DNA from: Candidatus Coprosoma intestinipullorum | GTDB lineage: Bacteria; Bacillota_I; Bacilli_A; RF39; UBA660 | Direction of reading: 5' to 3' | Assembly (NCBI GenBank): GCA_018713045.1 | Contig: DVFV01000020.1 | Span: 1-36,631, forward strand | DNA: 36,631 bases | Part shown: positions 7,477 to 16,608 of the stretch, in pieces | Layout of the letters: every line of letters starts with the position of its first letter | How positions within the stretch are numbered: position 1 is the stretch's first letter | Notes under the pieces: generated by a model | Databases searched by the model: none | Seen by the model: only the letters and a program-made list of their open reading frames with translations | What the model was told of the DNA's origin: nothing | Translations under genes and position numbers: made by a program

Positions 7477-8847
7477 TTACATATTCTTATTGATTTCATT
7501 CATAAATTCACTTTGAATCTCTTTAAGCCTATCTGTACTCGAAGCCTCAAACCTCACTGTCAAATGTGGTCCAGTATTACTTGACCTAATAAGCGCCCAG
7601 CCATCGTCAAATATAACTCTGATCCCATCGACCAAACTATATTCGTATTTCTTGTCATTCGCATAAGTAATTATTGTCTCGACAATTGATTGCTTCTTCT
7701 CTTCGGGAACTTCGATTTTTATCTCTTCCGTTGAACAATATTTATTAACTCCCTCAAACATTTCGGTAGCCTTCTTATCAGTTCTTGAAAGAAGTTCGAC
7801 AATTCTTAAAATTCCATAAAAACCATCGTCAAAACCTAAAAACTTATCCCTAAAAAATAGATGACCAGAATATTCTCCTCCGAAATCTAAATTATGACCA
7901 TTGACATAAGAACGGCAATAAACGCTTCCTGTTCTATTCATACAAGGTTCAAGTCCAAGCTTTTCGATTTCATCGATTAATGTCTTTGAACATTTAACAT
8001 CAAACACGCCTTTTTTTACTTCCATTTTAGGAGCTAAATCACGGTAAAATAGAAGCATAATCAAATCAGCTGAAATCCATGTTCCGTCCTCTAAAACCAT
8101 GCCACATCTATCACAGTCTCCATCGACAGCAAGACCAACATCATATCCAAGTTCCTTAACCCTCTCGCCTAAATCATGCATATATTCTTTAACTGCTGGA
8201 TCTGGAATATGATTTGGAAAATCAGGATCACTATCACAGTAAAGCAAATCGTATTTTATATTAAACATATTTAAAATATTTTGAACGAAAATACTTCCAG
8301 TTCCATTACCACAATCGACAACTGCCTTAATCTGTCTATCACCTAAATCAATTGACTTTTTAAGTAAATTCAAATAAGCCGGCATTAAATCGTCTTCCGT
8401 AACCATTCCTTTACCATCGGTAAATTCATAACTATCTAAAAATTTCTTAAACTCTCTAAGTTCATCGCCATATAGAGAATCATCCTTCTTCATACTGAAT
8501 TTAAAACCATTATATTCTTTAGGATTGTGACTAGCTGTAACCATTATTCCGCAGTTTATATCGTAATAAAGTTGCGCAAAATGATGCATTGGTGTTGTGA
8601 TCAAACCCAAACTAAGTACATTTACTCCACTATCTAATATTCCTTGCATCAAAGCCGGATATAAGACAGAATGAGACTTTCTATTATCGTGTCCCAAGAC
8701 AACCTTACCCTCACCGCTTCTTCGAGCATAACTACCAAAAGCCTTACCAATAGTATAAGCAACATCTTCGTTTAAATCCTTGCCATACACTGCCCGAACG
8801 TCATATTCTCTGAATATCTCAGGATTAATATCCTTTGTTATTTTCAT
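7477..8847 (-). CDS. Phosphomannomutase / phosphoglucomutase
   Basis: The enzyme interconverts hexose 1- and 6-phosphates through a phosphoserine. TASHNPKEYNGFK near residue 100 carries the catalytic serine, DGDCDRCG near residue 240 binds the metal, and GGEYSGH near residue 320 is the sugar-binding loop. The C-terminal RSSNTGPHLTVRFEA segment is the phosphate-binding domain. About 456 aa matches ManB/AlgC-type enzymes with dual mannose/glucose specificity. I moved the start to the ATG at 8847, with AGGTG about 6 nt upstream, rather than the GTG of the track. It likely feeds nucleotide-sugar synthesis for the cell surface. Confidence 0.93.
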   Translation of the reverse strand: MKITKDINPEIFREYDVRAVYGKDLNEDVAYTIGKAFGSYARRSGEGKVVLGHDNRKSHSVLYPALMQGILDSGVNVLSLGLITTPMHHFAQLYYDINCGIMVTASHNPKEYNGFKFSMKKDDSLYGDELREFKKFLDSYEFTDGKGMVTEDDLMPAYLNLLKKSIDLGDRQIKAVVDCGNGTGSIFVQNILNMFNIKYDLLYCDSDPDFPNHIPDPAVKEYMHDLGERVKELGYDVGLAVDGDCDRCGMVLEDGTWISADLIMLLFYRDLAPKMEVKKGVFDVKCSKTLIDEIEKLGLEPCMNRTGSVYCRSYVNGHNLDFGGEYSGHLFFRDKFLGFDDGFYGILRIVELLSRTDKKATEMFEGVNKYCSTEEIKIEVPEEKKQSIVETIITYANDKKYEYSLVDGIRVIFDDGWALIRSSNTGPHLTVRFEASSTDRLKEIQSEFMNEINKNM

Positions 8848-8910
8848 ATCTATCACCTATTATAATTATAGACTACTTTAACCGAAATAACAATATTCAA
8901 GCCCTTTCAA

Positions 8911-8941
8911 CCCAAAAAAAGACATCTACTTGATATCTTTA
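8911..8941 (-). terminator. Terminator of the kinase-fold gene
   Basis: On the minus strand AAAGATATC pairs with GATGTCTTT (one G-U) around AAGTA and is followed by seven T. It overlaps the stop codon. Confidence 0.75.
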
Positions 8942-9643
8942 AAACCTCATGTGTTCCCTCTTCTTATCTAATTTTCTATAATAATGTTCTAGCTTCTTCC
9001 CCGCACTCTCAAGATAACGATCCGTAACCTTCTTCCTTTTATCAAGATCATAAACACTCTTTCTAATCATTAAAATCTTATCATAAATTTCGTTATAATA
9101 AGGATAAACATTCGCATTAAAATCCAACTTTTTATTGTAATCATTCTCATATCTTCTATTGAACACATCACCGTAATCAATTAAATACGCTCTGTTATTA
9201 TCCTTACCTACATTTTGAAGCTTTATGTCATTCCACACATAACCCTCATCTCTTAAATCGCAGTACAGTCTAGCCAAATCTGCGTAACTCGTACTTTTCA
9301 TATCGAGCTTTCTTTGACCCAAAACCGTAATGACAATTTCCTTATTAAATAAATTTTTAACACCAGTATGATAAGCAATTTCAAAATCAGGCCTTAAAAT
9401 CGAAAAACTATCTTTAAAATAATCGGTAAAACTAAAATTATCCTTTTTCTGCAAAGCTGTAATTTTTATAATTTCTACTCCCATATCTATTACTAAAGAG
9501 TCTTGCGTTCCACTAAACACAGCTACTACCTTATCACCGAAATTATCCTCTATCTTCTTAGTGATAGTCAAAGCTAAATTGTCAGAATTAACTCCAGTTT
9601 TAAAAATTTTAGCTAAATAATTACGAACCTCATTTAAAATCAT
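8939..9643 (-). CDS. Protein-kinase-fold protein, uncharacterised
   Basis: The central WNDIKLQNVG (near residue 145) resembles the kinase catalytic loop (HxDxKxxN), and LIDYGDV near residue 165 resembles the DFG metal-binding segment. EIIKITA near residue 60 may supply the beta-3 lysine. The basic, helical C terminus (DKKREHMRF) is not part of a standard kinase. This places it loosely with RIO or aminoglycoside-phosphotransferase-like kinases. I shortened the track start by 18 codons to MILNEVRN because GGAGGGG lies 5-7 nt before that ATG. It stands alone between phosphomutase and deacetylase. Substrate unknown. Confidence 0.65.
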   Translation of the reverse strand: MILNEVRNYLAKIFKTGVNSDNLALTITKKIEDNFGDKVVAVFSGTQDSLVIDMGVEIIKITALQKKDNFSFTDYFKDSFSILRPDFEIAYHTGVKNLFNKEIVITVLGQRKLDMKSTSYADLARLYCDLRDEGYVWNDIKLQNVGKDNNRAYLIDYGDVFNRRYENDYNKKLDFNANVYPYYNEIYDKILMIRKSVYDLDKRKKVTDRYLESAGKKLEHYYRKLDKKREHMRF

Positions 9644-9747
9644 ATATGCCCCTCCAAAACTGTAAATTATTATACTTAATTTTCTAAAGAGAAGCAAATT
9701 TGCATAGTTTATTACCCATTTTCGTATAATCTATTAAGAGGTGTTTT

Positions 9748-10803
9748 ATGAAAAAATATCTAAAAATAATTATTAAAATTATCCCTTTAATTATTCTGAT
9801 AATTATTCTCTACTTTACACTTTTTTCCAAAGATGAAGAAAGCGAAAAATTTTATATTAAATTAAAAGGTCAAAATATAATTACCATAAATACAAACCAA
9901 ACATATGAAGAACCCGGATTTATCGCTTATGACAATGTCGATGGAAACCTCAAAGACAAAGTAAAAATCACCGGCACAGTTAAAAATAAACAAGGAACCT
10001 ATGAACTTACCTACACCGTTAAAAACTCTAAAGGACTAACCGCTAAAGCCCACCGCTTTGTTAAAGTCGAAAGGTCAAAAAAAATAACCTATAATAAAGC
10101 CTACGATAAACTCGATAATACCTCACGCGGCTGGTGGAGCGGCAACAAAAAAGATGGAACCAGACCATCAGGCGGAGCTGACATTAACGAACTAAAAAAA
10201 TTAAATGCCTACTTTCTAGGACCAAATGAAAAAGTAATTTACTTAACTTTCGATGAAGGCGCCTATGATACATACGTTGAAGAAATCGTCGATGTATTAA
10301 ACAAAAATGACGTCAAAGCTACATTTTTCCTTTGTTTAAATTACATGAAAAAAAACGCCGATTTAATTAAAGATATGGCCGAAGCTGGACACACTATTGG
10401 CAACCACACAGCATCCCACCTAAATATGCCGTCTCTGGCCACTGAAGAAAACTTCGACAAATACCTAAAAGAAATAACTGAAGTTGAAGAAGCCTATTAT
10501 AAAATAACTGGTGAAACCATGGAAAAAGTCTACCGTGATCCTAGAGGTGAATGGAGCATTCGTGACCTTCAAATCATGAAAGACTTAGGTTATAAAACCT
10601 ACTTTTACAGTGCAGATTACAAGGATTTTGCCGAAGACGTTACTAAAGAATATGCCCTAGCTGAACTTACTAAAAGACTTCATAATGGCGCGATATATTT
10701 AATTCATCCTAAAAACAAAGGAAATTATTTAGCTCTAGATAGTTTTATCAAAGAAGCCAAAAAACAAGGTTACAAATTTGACCTCGTCAAAAACATTGGT
10801 TAA
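9748..10803 (+). CDS. Membrane-anchored polysaccharide deacetylase (PdaA-like) with DUF5011 domain
   Basis: This NodB-fold peptidoglycan deacetylase is exported and anchored by one N-terminal helix (residues about 7-28). A DUF5011-type Ig-like domain (about 37-105) precedes the catalytic domain (about 150-345). The catalytic motifs are TFDEG (motif 1, Glu in place of the second Asp), NHTASH (metal-binding histidines), RDPRGEWS and LIHP. The sequence before the domain (RGWWSGNKKDGTRP) and TFDEG resemble PdaA, the muramic delta-lactam deacetylase of spore formers, but the role here is not proven. AGAGGTG precedes the ATG. It is convergent with the LysM amidase, 10 bp apart, so both act on the wall. 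Confidence 0.85.
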   Translation: MKKYLKIIIKIIPLIILIIILYFTLFSKDEESEKFYIKLKGQNIITINTNQTYEEPGFIAYDNVDGNLKDKVKITGTVKNKQGTYELTYTVKNSKGLTAKAHRFVKVERSKKITYNKAYDKLDNTSRGWWSGNKKDGTRPSGGADINELKKLNAYFLGPNEKVIYLTFDEGAYDTYVEEIVDVLNKNDVKATFFLCLNYMKKNADLIKDMAEAGHTIGNHTASHLNMPSLATEENFDKYLKEITEVEEAYYKITGETMEKVYRDPRGEWSIRDLQIMKDLGYKTYFYSADYKDFAEDVTKEYALAELTKRLHNGAIYLIHPKNKGNYLALDSFIKEAKKQGYKFDLVKNIG

Positions 10804-10813
10804 TCTTGTTTTT

Positions 10814-12172
10814 TTATGGCAAAATAAGCTCTTGACCGATCGTTAAACTATTTGAACTTAAATTATTTAAACTCTTAAGCTCACTTACACTAGTTCCATA
10901 TCTGTTTGCAATACTCCATAAACTATCGCCCGATTTTACAATATAAACATTATTTGAGCTAGGGACATTTAAAACTTGACCGATTTGTAAAACATCACCG
11001 CTTAAATTGTTTAAACTCTTAAGTTCCGCCACACTTATTCCATATCTATTTGCGATATTCCACAAACTGTCACCCGATTTAACTGTATAAGTATTCCCCA
11101 TACTTACACTATTACTAGGTACATTCAAAACTTGACCGATTTGTAAAACATCGCTACTTAAATTGTTTAAACTCTTTAAATTACTAACCGTTGTATTATA
11201 TTTATTCGCAATACTCCACAAACTATCACCTGATTTTACTGTATAAGTATTCCCCGCACTTACACTATTACTAGGAATATTCAAAATCTGACCGATTTGT
11301 AAAGCATCACTACTTAAATTGTTTAAACTCTTGAGTTCACTAACTGTCGTATTGTATTTATTCGCAATACTCCATAGACTATCGCCTGATTTTACTGTAT
11401 AAGTATTTCCACTATCCTCATCACTTGAACTACTAGGTAAAACTAAAATTTGACCAACCTGTAAAATATTACTACTTAAATTATTCAAACTCTTAAGTTC
11501 ATTAACCGTTGTATTGTATTTATTTGCAATACTCCATAAACTATCACCAGACTTAACAGTATAATAATTTCCACCTTGACCACTTGGAATAGTTTGTCCA
11601 TTTGCCGTTGCGATAACTGCATCGACTACCGCATCGACATATTCCTTATAATTAGCTTGAATCCTTGCCAAATCTTCAGGATTATCGATAAAACCATACT
11701 CGACAATTACCGGCTGAGTTTGACTACCAGTATTTCGATGAATAAAATAATAATCCTTCGAAGTATCACTAGGATATCTTCTTTGATAAACCTTTCTCAT
11801 CGTCTGACCCGCATTACCTAAAGCTGTCAAAATATTACTAGCCAGCGTATCATCGTTTCTTAAAGCATAAATAACCTCAGCTCCTTCAGCTCCTTGAATT
11901 CCTGAACCAGCTGCATTAATATGATTAGATATAATTACCACATTCGGATTATCACCATAAGCAGCTAAAATTCTTTGAACTCTCTCTGTCGGTGATATTG
12001 TTTCATCAGTATTTCTAATTAAAGTTACTGGAACTCCTCTCTTTTGAAACTCTTCATACATATATTGCGAAATCATTAAAGTTAAATCTTTTTCTCTAAC
12101 CCCACTACTACTTACCGCACCACTGTCACTACCTCCATGTCCAGCATCAATGACCACCTGTAAATTATTCAT
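10814..12172 (-). CDS. N-acetylmuramoyl-L-alanine amidase with five LysM repeats
   Basis: The N-terminal Amidase_3 domain (about residues 4-190) cleaves the bond between muramic acid and the stem peptide using zinc: DAGHGG (His), REKDL (Glu), SNHINA (His) and VEYGF (Glu) are visible. Five LysM repeats of about 45 aa fill the rest (each with YTVKSGDSLW or a close variant) and bind glycan. The repeats are also very similar in DNA, with a period of about 165 bp. The protein starts directly with MNNLQVVIDAGHGG, preceded by AGGGGTGAGG, so there is no signal peptide. This suggests release by lysis, mother-cell action as in CwlC, or non-classical export. Confidence 0.93.
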   Translation of the reverse strand: MNNLQVVIDAGHGGSDSGAVSSSGVREKDLTLMISQYMYEEFQKRGVPVTLIRNTDETISPTERVQRILAAYGDNPNVVIISNHINAAGSGIQGAEGAEVIYALRNDDTLASNILTALGNAGQTMRKVYQRRYPSDTSKDYYFIHRNTGSQTQPVIVEYGFIDNPEDLARIQANYKEYVDAVVDAVIATANGQTIPSGQGGNYYTVKSGDSLWSIANKYNTTVNELKSLNNLSSNILQVGQILVLPSSSSDEDSGNTYTVKSGDSLWSIANKYNTTVSELKSLNNLSSDALQIGQILNIPSNSVSAGNTYTVKSGDSLWSIANKYNTTVSNLKSLNNLSSDVLQIGQVLNVPSNSVSMGNTYTVKSGDSLWNIANRYGISVAELKSLNNLSGDVLQIGQVLNVPSSNNVYIVKSGDSLWSIANRYGTSVSELKSLNNLSSNSLTIGQELILP

Positions 12173-12220
12173 AACCTCACCCCTACATTAAAATATGAAA
12201 TACTAATAATTTAGTTACAA

Positions 12221-12246
12221 AAAAATAAAAAGATGCCTAGGCACCT
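12221..12246 (-). terminator. Probable terminator downstream of the DUF4143 ATPase
   Basis: On the minus strand GGTGCCTAGGCATC, built on the palindrome TGCCTAGGCA, is followed by TTTTTATTTTTTTT. Confidence 0.5.
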
Positions 12247-12275
12247 AACAAAATGAATATTAAAAACATTATTTT

Positions 12276-13481
12276 TTAATCACTATTTAATAACCAATCA
12301 ATTATATTCATAACTTTTATTCCATTATAATCTTTATTAATTGTTTTATCCATTGTTAATATTATTTTCTCATAATTGTCACTGATACTTTCTAAGCTTC
12401 TAATCTCTCTTTCTTTTACTTCCTCATTTGCTAAAGTTTGTGCAACTTGATAATATTTTATATCATTAGGATTTTCAGCAACAAAATCAACTTCAAAATC
12501 TCCTGATTTTCCAATATTAACACTATATCCTCTTCTAAGTAATTCTAAATAAACAACATTTTCAAGTAAATGACCTTCGTTTATATTTCTAAAACCTAAT
12601 ATAATGTTTCTTATACCAGTATCAGATATATAATATTTTCCTAACGTTTTAAGCAAAGACTTATTTCTTACATCAGTTCGATTTGCCTTATACACAATAA
12701 ATGATTTTTCAAGCATACTCAAATAATTATCAATTGTTTGATGGTTAGATTTTTCTGTAATTTTATTACTATTTAAAAAATCACTAATTTTTTTTGCTGA
12801 TACAGAACTACCAATATTTGTTGCTAAATACTTTATAATATTTTCTAGAAGAGCCACATCTTTTATATTATTTCTATCCACTATATCTTTTTTTACAATT
12901 GTATTATAAATACCATTTAAATAAGATAAAACTAATTCATCATTATCTTTTATTAAAGTAATTGCAGGAAGTCCTCCATATTTTAAATACTCATTAAACT
13001 TATCATCTAAATTAGTATTATCATAATTATTAAATTTTAAAAATTCTTTAAAAGAAAGCGGATACATTTTAATTTCAATATATCTTCCTGATAATAAAGT
13101 AGATAATTCAGATGATAAAAGATAAGCGTTTGAACCCGTAATATAAATATCAATATCAAAATCTACTTTAAAAGAATTAATCGCCTTTTCCCAAGATTTC
13201 ACGTTTTGTATTTCATCTAATAACAAATACACTCTTCCTTTTTTTATTTTTTCTTTTATGTATTTATATAAATCCTTATAATCTTTTATATCATCAAACT
13301 CAGCAGACTCAAAATTAATATATATAATATTATCCTCCTTAATACCATTATTAATTAAATAATCTTTAAACATTAATAAAAGAGTTGATTTACCACTTCT
13401 TCTAACACCCGTTATAACTTTAATAAATTCAGTGTCCTTAGCATCAATCATTTTTTTTAAATAATTTTCTCTTATTATCAT
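12276..13481 (-). CDS. AAA ATPase with C-terminal DUF4143 domain
   Basis: Walker A GVRRSGKSTLL lies near residue 30, Walker B LLLDEIQN near residue 95 and the sensor ITGSNAYLL near residue 120. The C-terminal DUF4143 region contains FEVDFVAE, a PD-(D/E)xK-like core. These proteins are very common in gut Firmicutes and Bacteroidetes, usually in many copies; their role is unclear. The upstream region has a good promoter and two identical palindromes. The transcript start predicted from the promoter leaves only a short leader, so ATG 13481 fits better than the GTG at 13493. A truncated relative lies at 34.5 kb. Confidence 0.85.
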   Translation of the reverse strand: MIIRENYLKKMIDAKDTEFIKVITGVRRSGKSTLLLMFKDYLINNGIKEDNIIYINFESAEFDDIKDYKDLYKYIKEKIKKGRVYLLLDEIQNVKSWEKAINSFKVDFDIDIYITGSNAYLLSSELSTLLSGRYIEIKMYPLSFKEFLKFNNYDNTNLDDKFNEYLKYGGLPAITLIKDNDELVLSYLNGIYNTIVKKDIVDRNNIKDVALLENIIKYLATNIGSSVSAKKISDFLNSNKITEKSNHQTIDNYLSMLEKSFIVYKANRTDVRNKSLLKTLGKYYISDTGIRNIILGFRNINEGHLLENVVYLELLRRGYSVNIGKSGDFEVDFVAENPNDIKYYQVAQTLANEEVKEREIRSLESISDNYEKIILTMDKTINKDYNGIKVMNIIDWLLNSD

Positions 13482-13497
13482 TTGCATCACCACTTAA

Positions 13498-13526
13498 ATA
13501 TTATCATAAATAAAGTAATTTGTAAA
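13498..13526 (-). promoter_or_regulatory. Promoter of the DUF4143 ATPase gene
   Basis: On the minus strand TTTACA and TAATAT are separated by exactly 17 nt. The first palindromic site abuts the -35. Confidence 0.65.
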
Positions 13527-13527
13527 G

Positions 13528-13549
13528 TTTTGCAAATGTACTTGCAAAA
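13528..13549. promoter_or_regulatory. Palindromic operator 1 (TTTTGCAA-N6-TTGCAAAA)
   Basis: Perfect 8-bp arms with a 6-bp spacer, placed directly upstream of the -35 of the ATPase promoter. A second copy starts 39 bp further upstream. Likely binding site of a dimeric regulator. Confidence 0.65.
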
Positions 13550-13566
13550 ATTCAAAAAATTAAAAG

Positions 13567-13588
13567 TTTTGCAAATGAACTTGCAAAA
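13567..13588. promoter_or_regulatory. Palindromic operator 2 (TTTTGCAA-N6-TTGCAAAA)
   Basis: Same arms and spacer length as operator 1, differing only in one spacer base. A third, partial TTTTTTGCAAAAA follows near 13604-13616. Confidence 0.65.
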
Positions 13589-13674
13589 CTTTCACAATTC
13601 TACATTTTTTGCAAAAACATTGTTATTTCAAATTTTGTTAATTTATTTTTTAGCTATCCTTACTTTATTTTACT

Positions 13675-14526
13675 TTAAGCTTTAACCGGTACAATAATTT
13701 CACCAATTATTTTAATAGCATTTATTGTATCAACAAACTCTATTTTTTTTACATATTCGTAGTTATTTTGATAGCTATTCCATAATGATTTTAATCTTGA
13801 ATCATCACTAATTAATTCTATATATTTGCTAGCATTATCAATATAGTCTAACGTTTCACGTCTCTTAGAAGTATTAATAATTGCTTTTCTTAAAGTGTCT
13901 TTATTAATGTCACTCCATTTTAAATTAACAAACATATATAAATCATAGTAATCTTTCATTCTAGTATTATCAATATTTCTACTAATTATCGATTCAAACT
14001 TCTCAGCAACAATAGTTTCATAATTATAAGTCATAATATCAATTGTTTCATTATCAAATAAAGTATTATATTTAAATTCTACTTCTTTATAAGTGATAAC
14101 ATCTCCAGTAGTTATGTCAATCATTAAATTAGTTTTTAAGCCGTCAAATTCTGCTTTTAAATTAACTTCAAATCCGGAATATAATTCTTCTTCTCTGATA
14201 TCTTTAATATTTTCTACTTCAAGTTTTACGTAATCTTCTGCATCGATACTTATAATTTCATTAATAACTTTAGTAATAGTTTCCCTGTCTAGTGGCAATC
14301 CTTTTATAGTAGTATCCAAATCCATAGTACTTCTTAAATTGACACCAAAGATAGATGATAATAAAAGACCACCTTTAATAATAAATTTATCTTTATAAAT
14401 AGACATTGATACTCTTTTTAATAAAGCCTCAAACATAAAGTCTTGGATTAAATATTTATTAGGTATGTTAGTTTTCTTAGATAAGTTATATGCTTTTGCT
14501 TTTAGATTATCTCTATTTTTGATCAT
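13675..14526 (-). CDS. AbiEii/AbiGii-type nucleotidyltransferase toxin
   Basis: This is the toxin of a type IV toxin-antitoxin pair. The family carries a nucleotidyltransferase core: GGLLLSSIFG and RSTMDLDTTI near residues 48-72 give the glycine pair and DxD metal site. AEKFESIISRN and RMKDYYDLYMF near residues 175-205 are the conserved later motifs of AbiEii. Known homologues block growth by modifying tRNA 3' ends or related targets, and some act in abortive phage infection. The ATG overlaps the antitoxin stop (ATGA), typical of AbiE operons. 283 aa is normal. Family assignment is firm; the target here is unknown. Confidence 0.92.
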   Translation of the reverse strand: MIKNRDNLKAKAYNLSKKTNIPNKYLIQDFMFEALLKRVSMSIYKDKFIIKGGLLLSSIFGVNLRSTMDLDTTIKGLPLDRETITKVINEIISIDAEDYVKLEVENIKDIREEELYSGFEVNLKAEFDGLKTNLMIDITTGDVITYKEVEFKYNTLFDNETIDIMTYNYETIVAEKFESIISRNIDNTRMKDYYDLYMFVNLKWSDINKDTLRKAIINTSKRRETLDYIDNASKYIELISDDSRLKSLWNSYQNNYEYVKKIEFVDTINAIKIIGEIIVPVKA

Positions 14527-15116
14527 CCAAGCACCTCAAAAATATCTCTTACTTTATTATAAATATTCATCTTTTTAGCATATTCATACAGTTTTAAAGT
14601 GTTCTTCTTTTTACTATAAAAATATTCTCTAATAGCCTTATTAAAAATTTCAGCATCTACTTTCTTTTTATTTTTAATAATATCACAAATGGTTTTATCT
14701 AAATCGTAAACTCTGATAATATTACCAGAATCAAGTTTATAGTCAATTACTCCTAACTCTAATAATTCTCTTTTTGTATAAAATAAAGTGACATTATCTT
14801 CTTTTTGAAGGGATCCTTTGTAACCACTTTTAACTGTAATATCATATTTAATAGGAATTCGATTAGACAAGCCGTGTAAATAAAGTGCTGTTGCGTTAGA
14901 ATAAATTGCATACTTACTTTTACTTTGTAGAACCATAAATTCATCTACCAAAACATTCTTTTTAATATATACTCCACGGCTTACTCTCTCTATTTTATTT
15001 TCTTTAATAAGTTTAGTAAGATAAGTCCTAGGAATATTATTTTCAGTAACATCTTTGGTAGTCAAATAACCATTTTTAAATAATTTTAAAATTTTACTTT
15101 CATACCCCATATTCAT
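14523..15116 (-). CDS. AbiEi-type antitoxin, winged-helix regulator
   Basis: The N-terminal winged-helix segment (FKNGYLTTKDVTENNIPRTYLTKLIKEN, residues about 8-35, quoted in part only as LTTKDVTE) ends in RVSRGVYI, typical of AbiEi antitoxins. The C-terminal half is the antitoxin domain (VYDLDKTICDII). AbiEi proteins repress their own promoter by binding inverted repeats, and such a repeat overlaps the promoter here. It precedes the toxin with a 4-base overlap. 197 aa is normal. Confidence 0.9.
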   Translation of the reverse strand: MNMGYESKILKLFKNGYLTTKDVTENNIPRTYLTKLIKENKIERVSRGVYIKKNVLVDEFMVLQSKSKYAIYSNATALYLHGLSNRIPIKYDITVKSGYKGSLQKEDNVTLFYTKRELLELGVIDYKLDSGNIIRVYDLDKTICDIIKNKKKVDAEIFNKAIREYFYSKKKNTLKLYEYAKKMNIYNKVRDIFEVLG

Positions 15117-15126
15117 TTTCCTTTCG

Positions 15127-15152
15127 CACTTAAATTATAGCGTATTTAAGTG
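15127..15152. promoter_or_regulatory. AbiE operator overlapping the -10
   Basis: CACTTAAAT and ATTTAAGTG form perfect 9-bp arms 8 bp apart. The minus-strand -10 (TATAAT, 15134-15139) lies inside, so binding would block transcription. A weak -35 (TTTTCA) is 17 nt upstream. Confidence 0.7.
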
Positions 15153-15345
15153 TGCTTGAAAATATATATTCATTCAAATCGATTAAATCTTTCTTCTCGC
15201 TCATTTTTTATTTATACAACAAACATCTATCGTTTTCAAAATAATATAATGTCCTTTCTTACCTATTCGTAAAATTGTTTTTTTATTTATGTTTCTTTAA
15301 AGCAATAGTAATAATCAATTATAAAAAAAGCAATACCTAAAAGCA

Positions 15346-16608
15346 TCACTTCTTTACTCTCTCTTCAATAAGTTCTTCGTCCAAACTCGAATTAACCGTA
15401 TGTGGAATCCTCTCCCAAATCAAATTCTTACTTTTAATAGATAAATAAAGACATTTTACATATCCTGCTAAAAATAATGGATTGTAAAATAAAACCTTTA
15501 ACTTCATTCCTCTATTTAATCTTAAAGAATCTTTTTCTATAAAAAGTAATACCGATGTAAATACAACCAAAACCAAATAAACACTGAACAATATAATTGC
15601 CAAATTATAAACAAACATCCCTATCGGTTTATCGGCAAACGAAGCCATTGAAATATCAAAAATACTTTTTATAATCTCACATAATAAAGCCAAAACTAAT
15701 AAAATGTAAGGCTTAACACCTACAAGTGTTACATAAGTAGATGCATAATTGCTATCCTTATCGGCAAGTTTTTCCCTCAAATCTCTATAATACATCCTTC
15801 TTGCCGTAAAATAACCCTTGATCCATCTAGTTCTTTGCCGAATTGTCACTTCATAACTAACTGGTTGTTCGTCATAATATTTTGCCTCTCTATTGTAAGT
15901 TGTTGAAAGATTGTTTAATACTGCATACAAACTAAACTCGTAATCCTCGGTTAAACTATAAAAAGGATATCCACCTAAGCTTTCTAAAATACTGCCCCTT
16001 ATATAAAAACCAGTACCACTAACTGTAAGCGTTAACCCATGTTTAGCCTTAAAACTATTGCCTAAAGTATTAATCATTGAAAACGTAAGTGAACTTGCTG
16101 CCGCATAAATATTATCATTACCATTTTTAGTATTACGGTAACCTATTCCAACATCATAACCTTTTTTATAACTATCCTTCATCTCCATGAAGAAATCTTT
16201 ATCTAAAACATTATCCGCATCAAATATAAAATAAGCATCATAATGTTTGCCTTCACTTATAATAAGTTTAACCGCTTCATCTAAAGCTCCACCCTTGCAC
16301 TTATAAGTAAAATCACGTCTAACAACTACTCTGTTTCCTCTTTTTAAAGCTATATTATAAGTTGGATCGTTTTTATCTTCGACAATCACATAAATATCAT
16401 TTTTATTAATTTTATACGATTGATTATCTAGACTGCTAAGTAACCCTTCGATAACTGCCGACTCATCTTTGGCCGGAATTAAAACCGCAAAAGTCGGTTC
16501 ATCCGTACTTTTAACAAGCTCTCTCCCTGCTCCCTTTAAAGAAATCAAATACTTCCTCAAAAGAAGCCAAACAGCTATTATTACTAAAATCATTTGAACT
16601 ACTATCAT
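15346..16608 (-). CDS. Membrane glycosyltransferase family 2
   Basis: A processive-type GT2 enzyme resembling the cellulose/hyaluronan synthase and poly-GlcNAc group. It has one N-terminal helix (residues 1-20), a GT-A domain with VIVEDKND, FDADNVL (metal-binding DxD), LTEDYEF and the acceptor-site motif QRTRWIKGYF (QxxRW), then three or more C-terminal helices from about residue 295. At 420 aa it is typical. Its ATG overlaps the stop of the upstream CmpB-like gene (TAATG), so the two membrane proteins are coupled. It probably builds a surface glycan or glycolipid; the sugar is unknown. Confidence 0.88.
   Translation of the reverse strand: MIVVQMILVIIAVWLLLRKYLISLKGAGRELVKSTDEPTFAVLIPAKDESAVIEGLLSSLDNQSYKINKNDIYVIVEDKNDPTYNIALKRGNRVVVRRDFTYKCKGGALDEAVKLIISEGKHYDAYFIFDADNVLDKDFFMEMKDSYKKGYDVGIGYRNTKNGNDNIYAAASSLTFSMINTLGNSFKAKHGLTLTVSGTGFYIRGSILESLGGYPFYSLTEDYEFSLYAVLNNLSTTYNREAKYYDEQPVSYEVTIRQRTRWIKGYFTARRMYYRDLREKLADKDSNYASTYVTLVGVKPYILLVLALLCEIIKSIFDISMASFADKPIGMFVYNLAIILFSVYLVLVVFTSVLLFIEKDSLRLNRGMKLKVLFYNPLFLAGYVKCLYLSIKSKNLIWERIPHTVNSSLDEELIEERVKK

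Noticed and set aside
13482-13685. Plus-strand 67-aa ORF
   Set aside because: It covers the promoter and operators of the DUF4143 gene, has no ribosome site and a low-complexity sequence.
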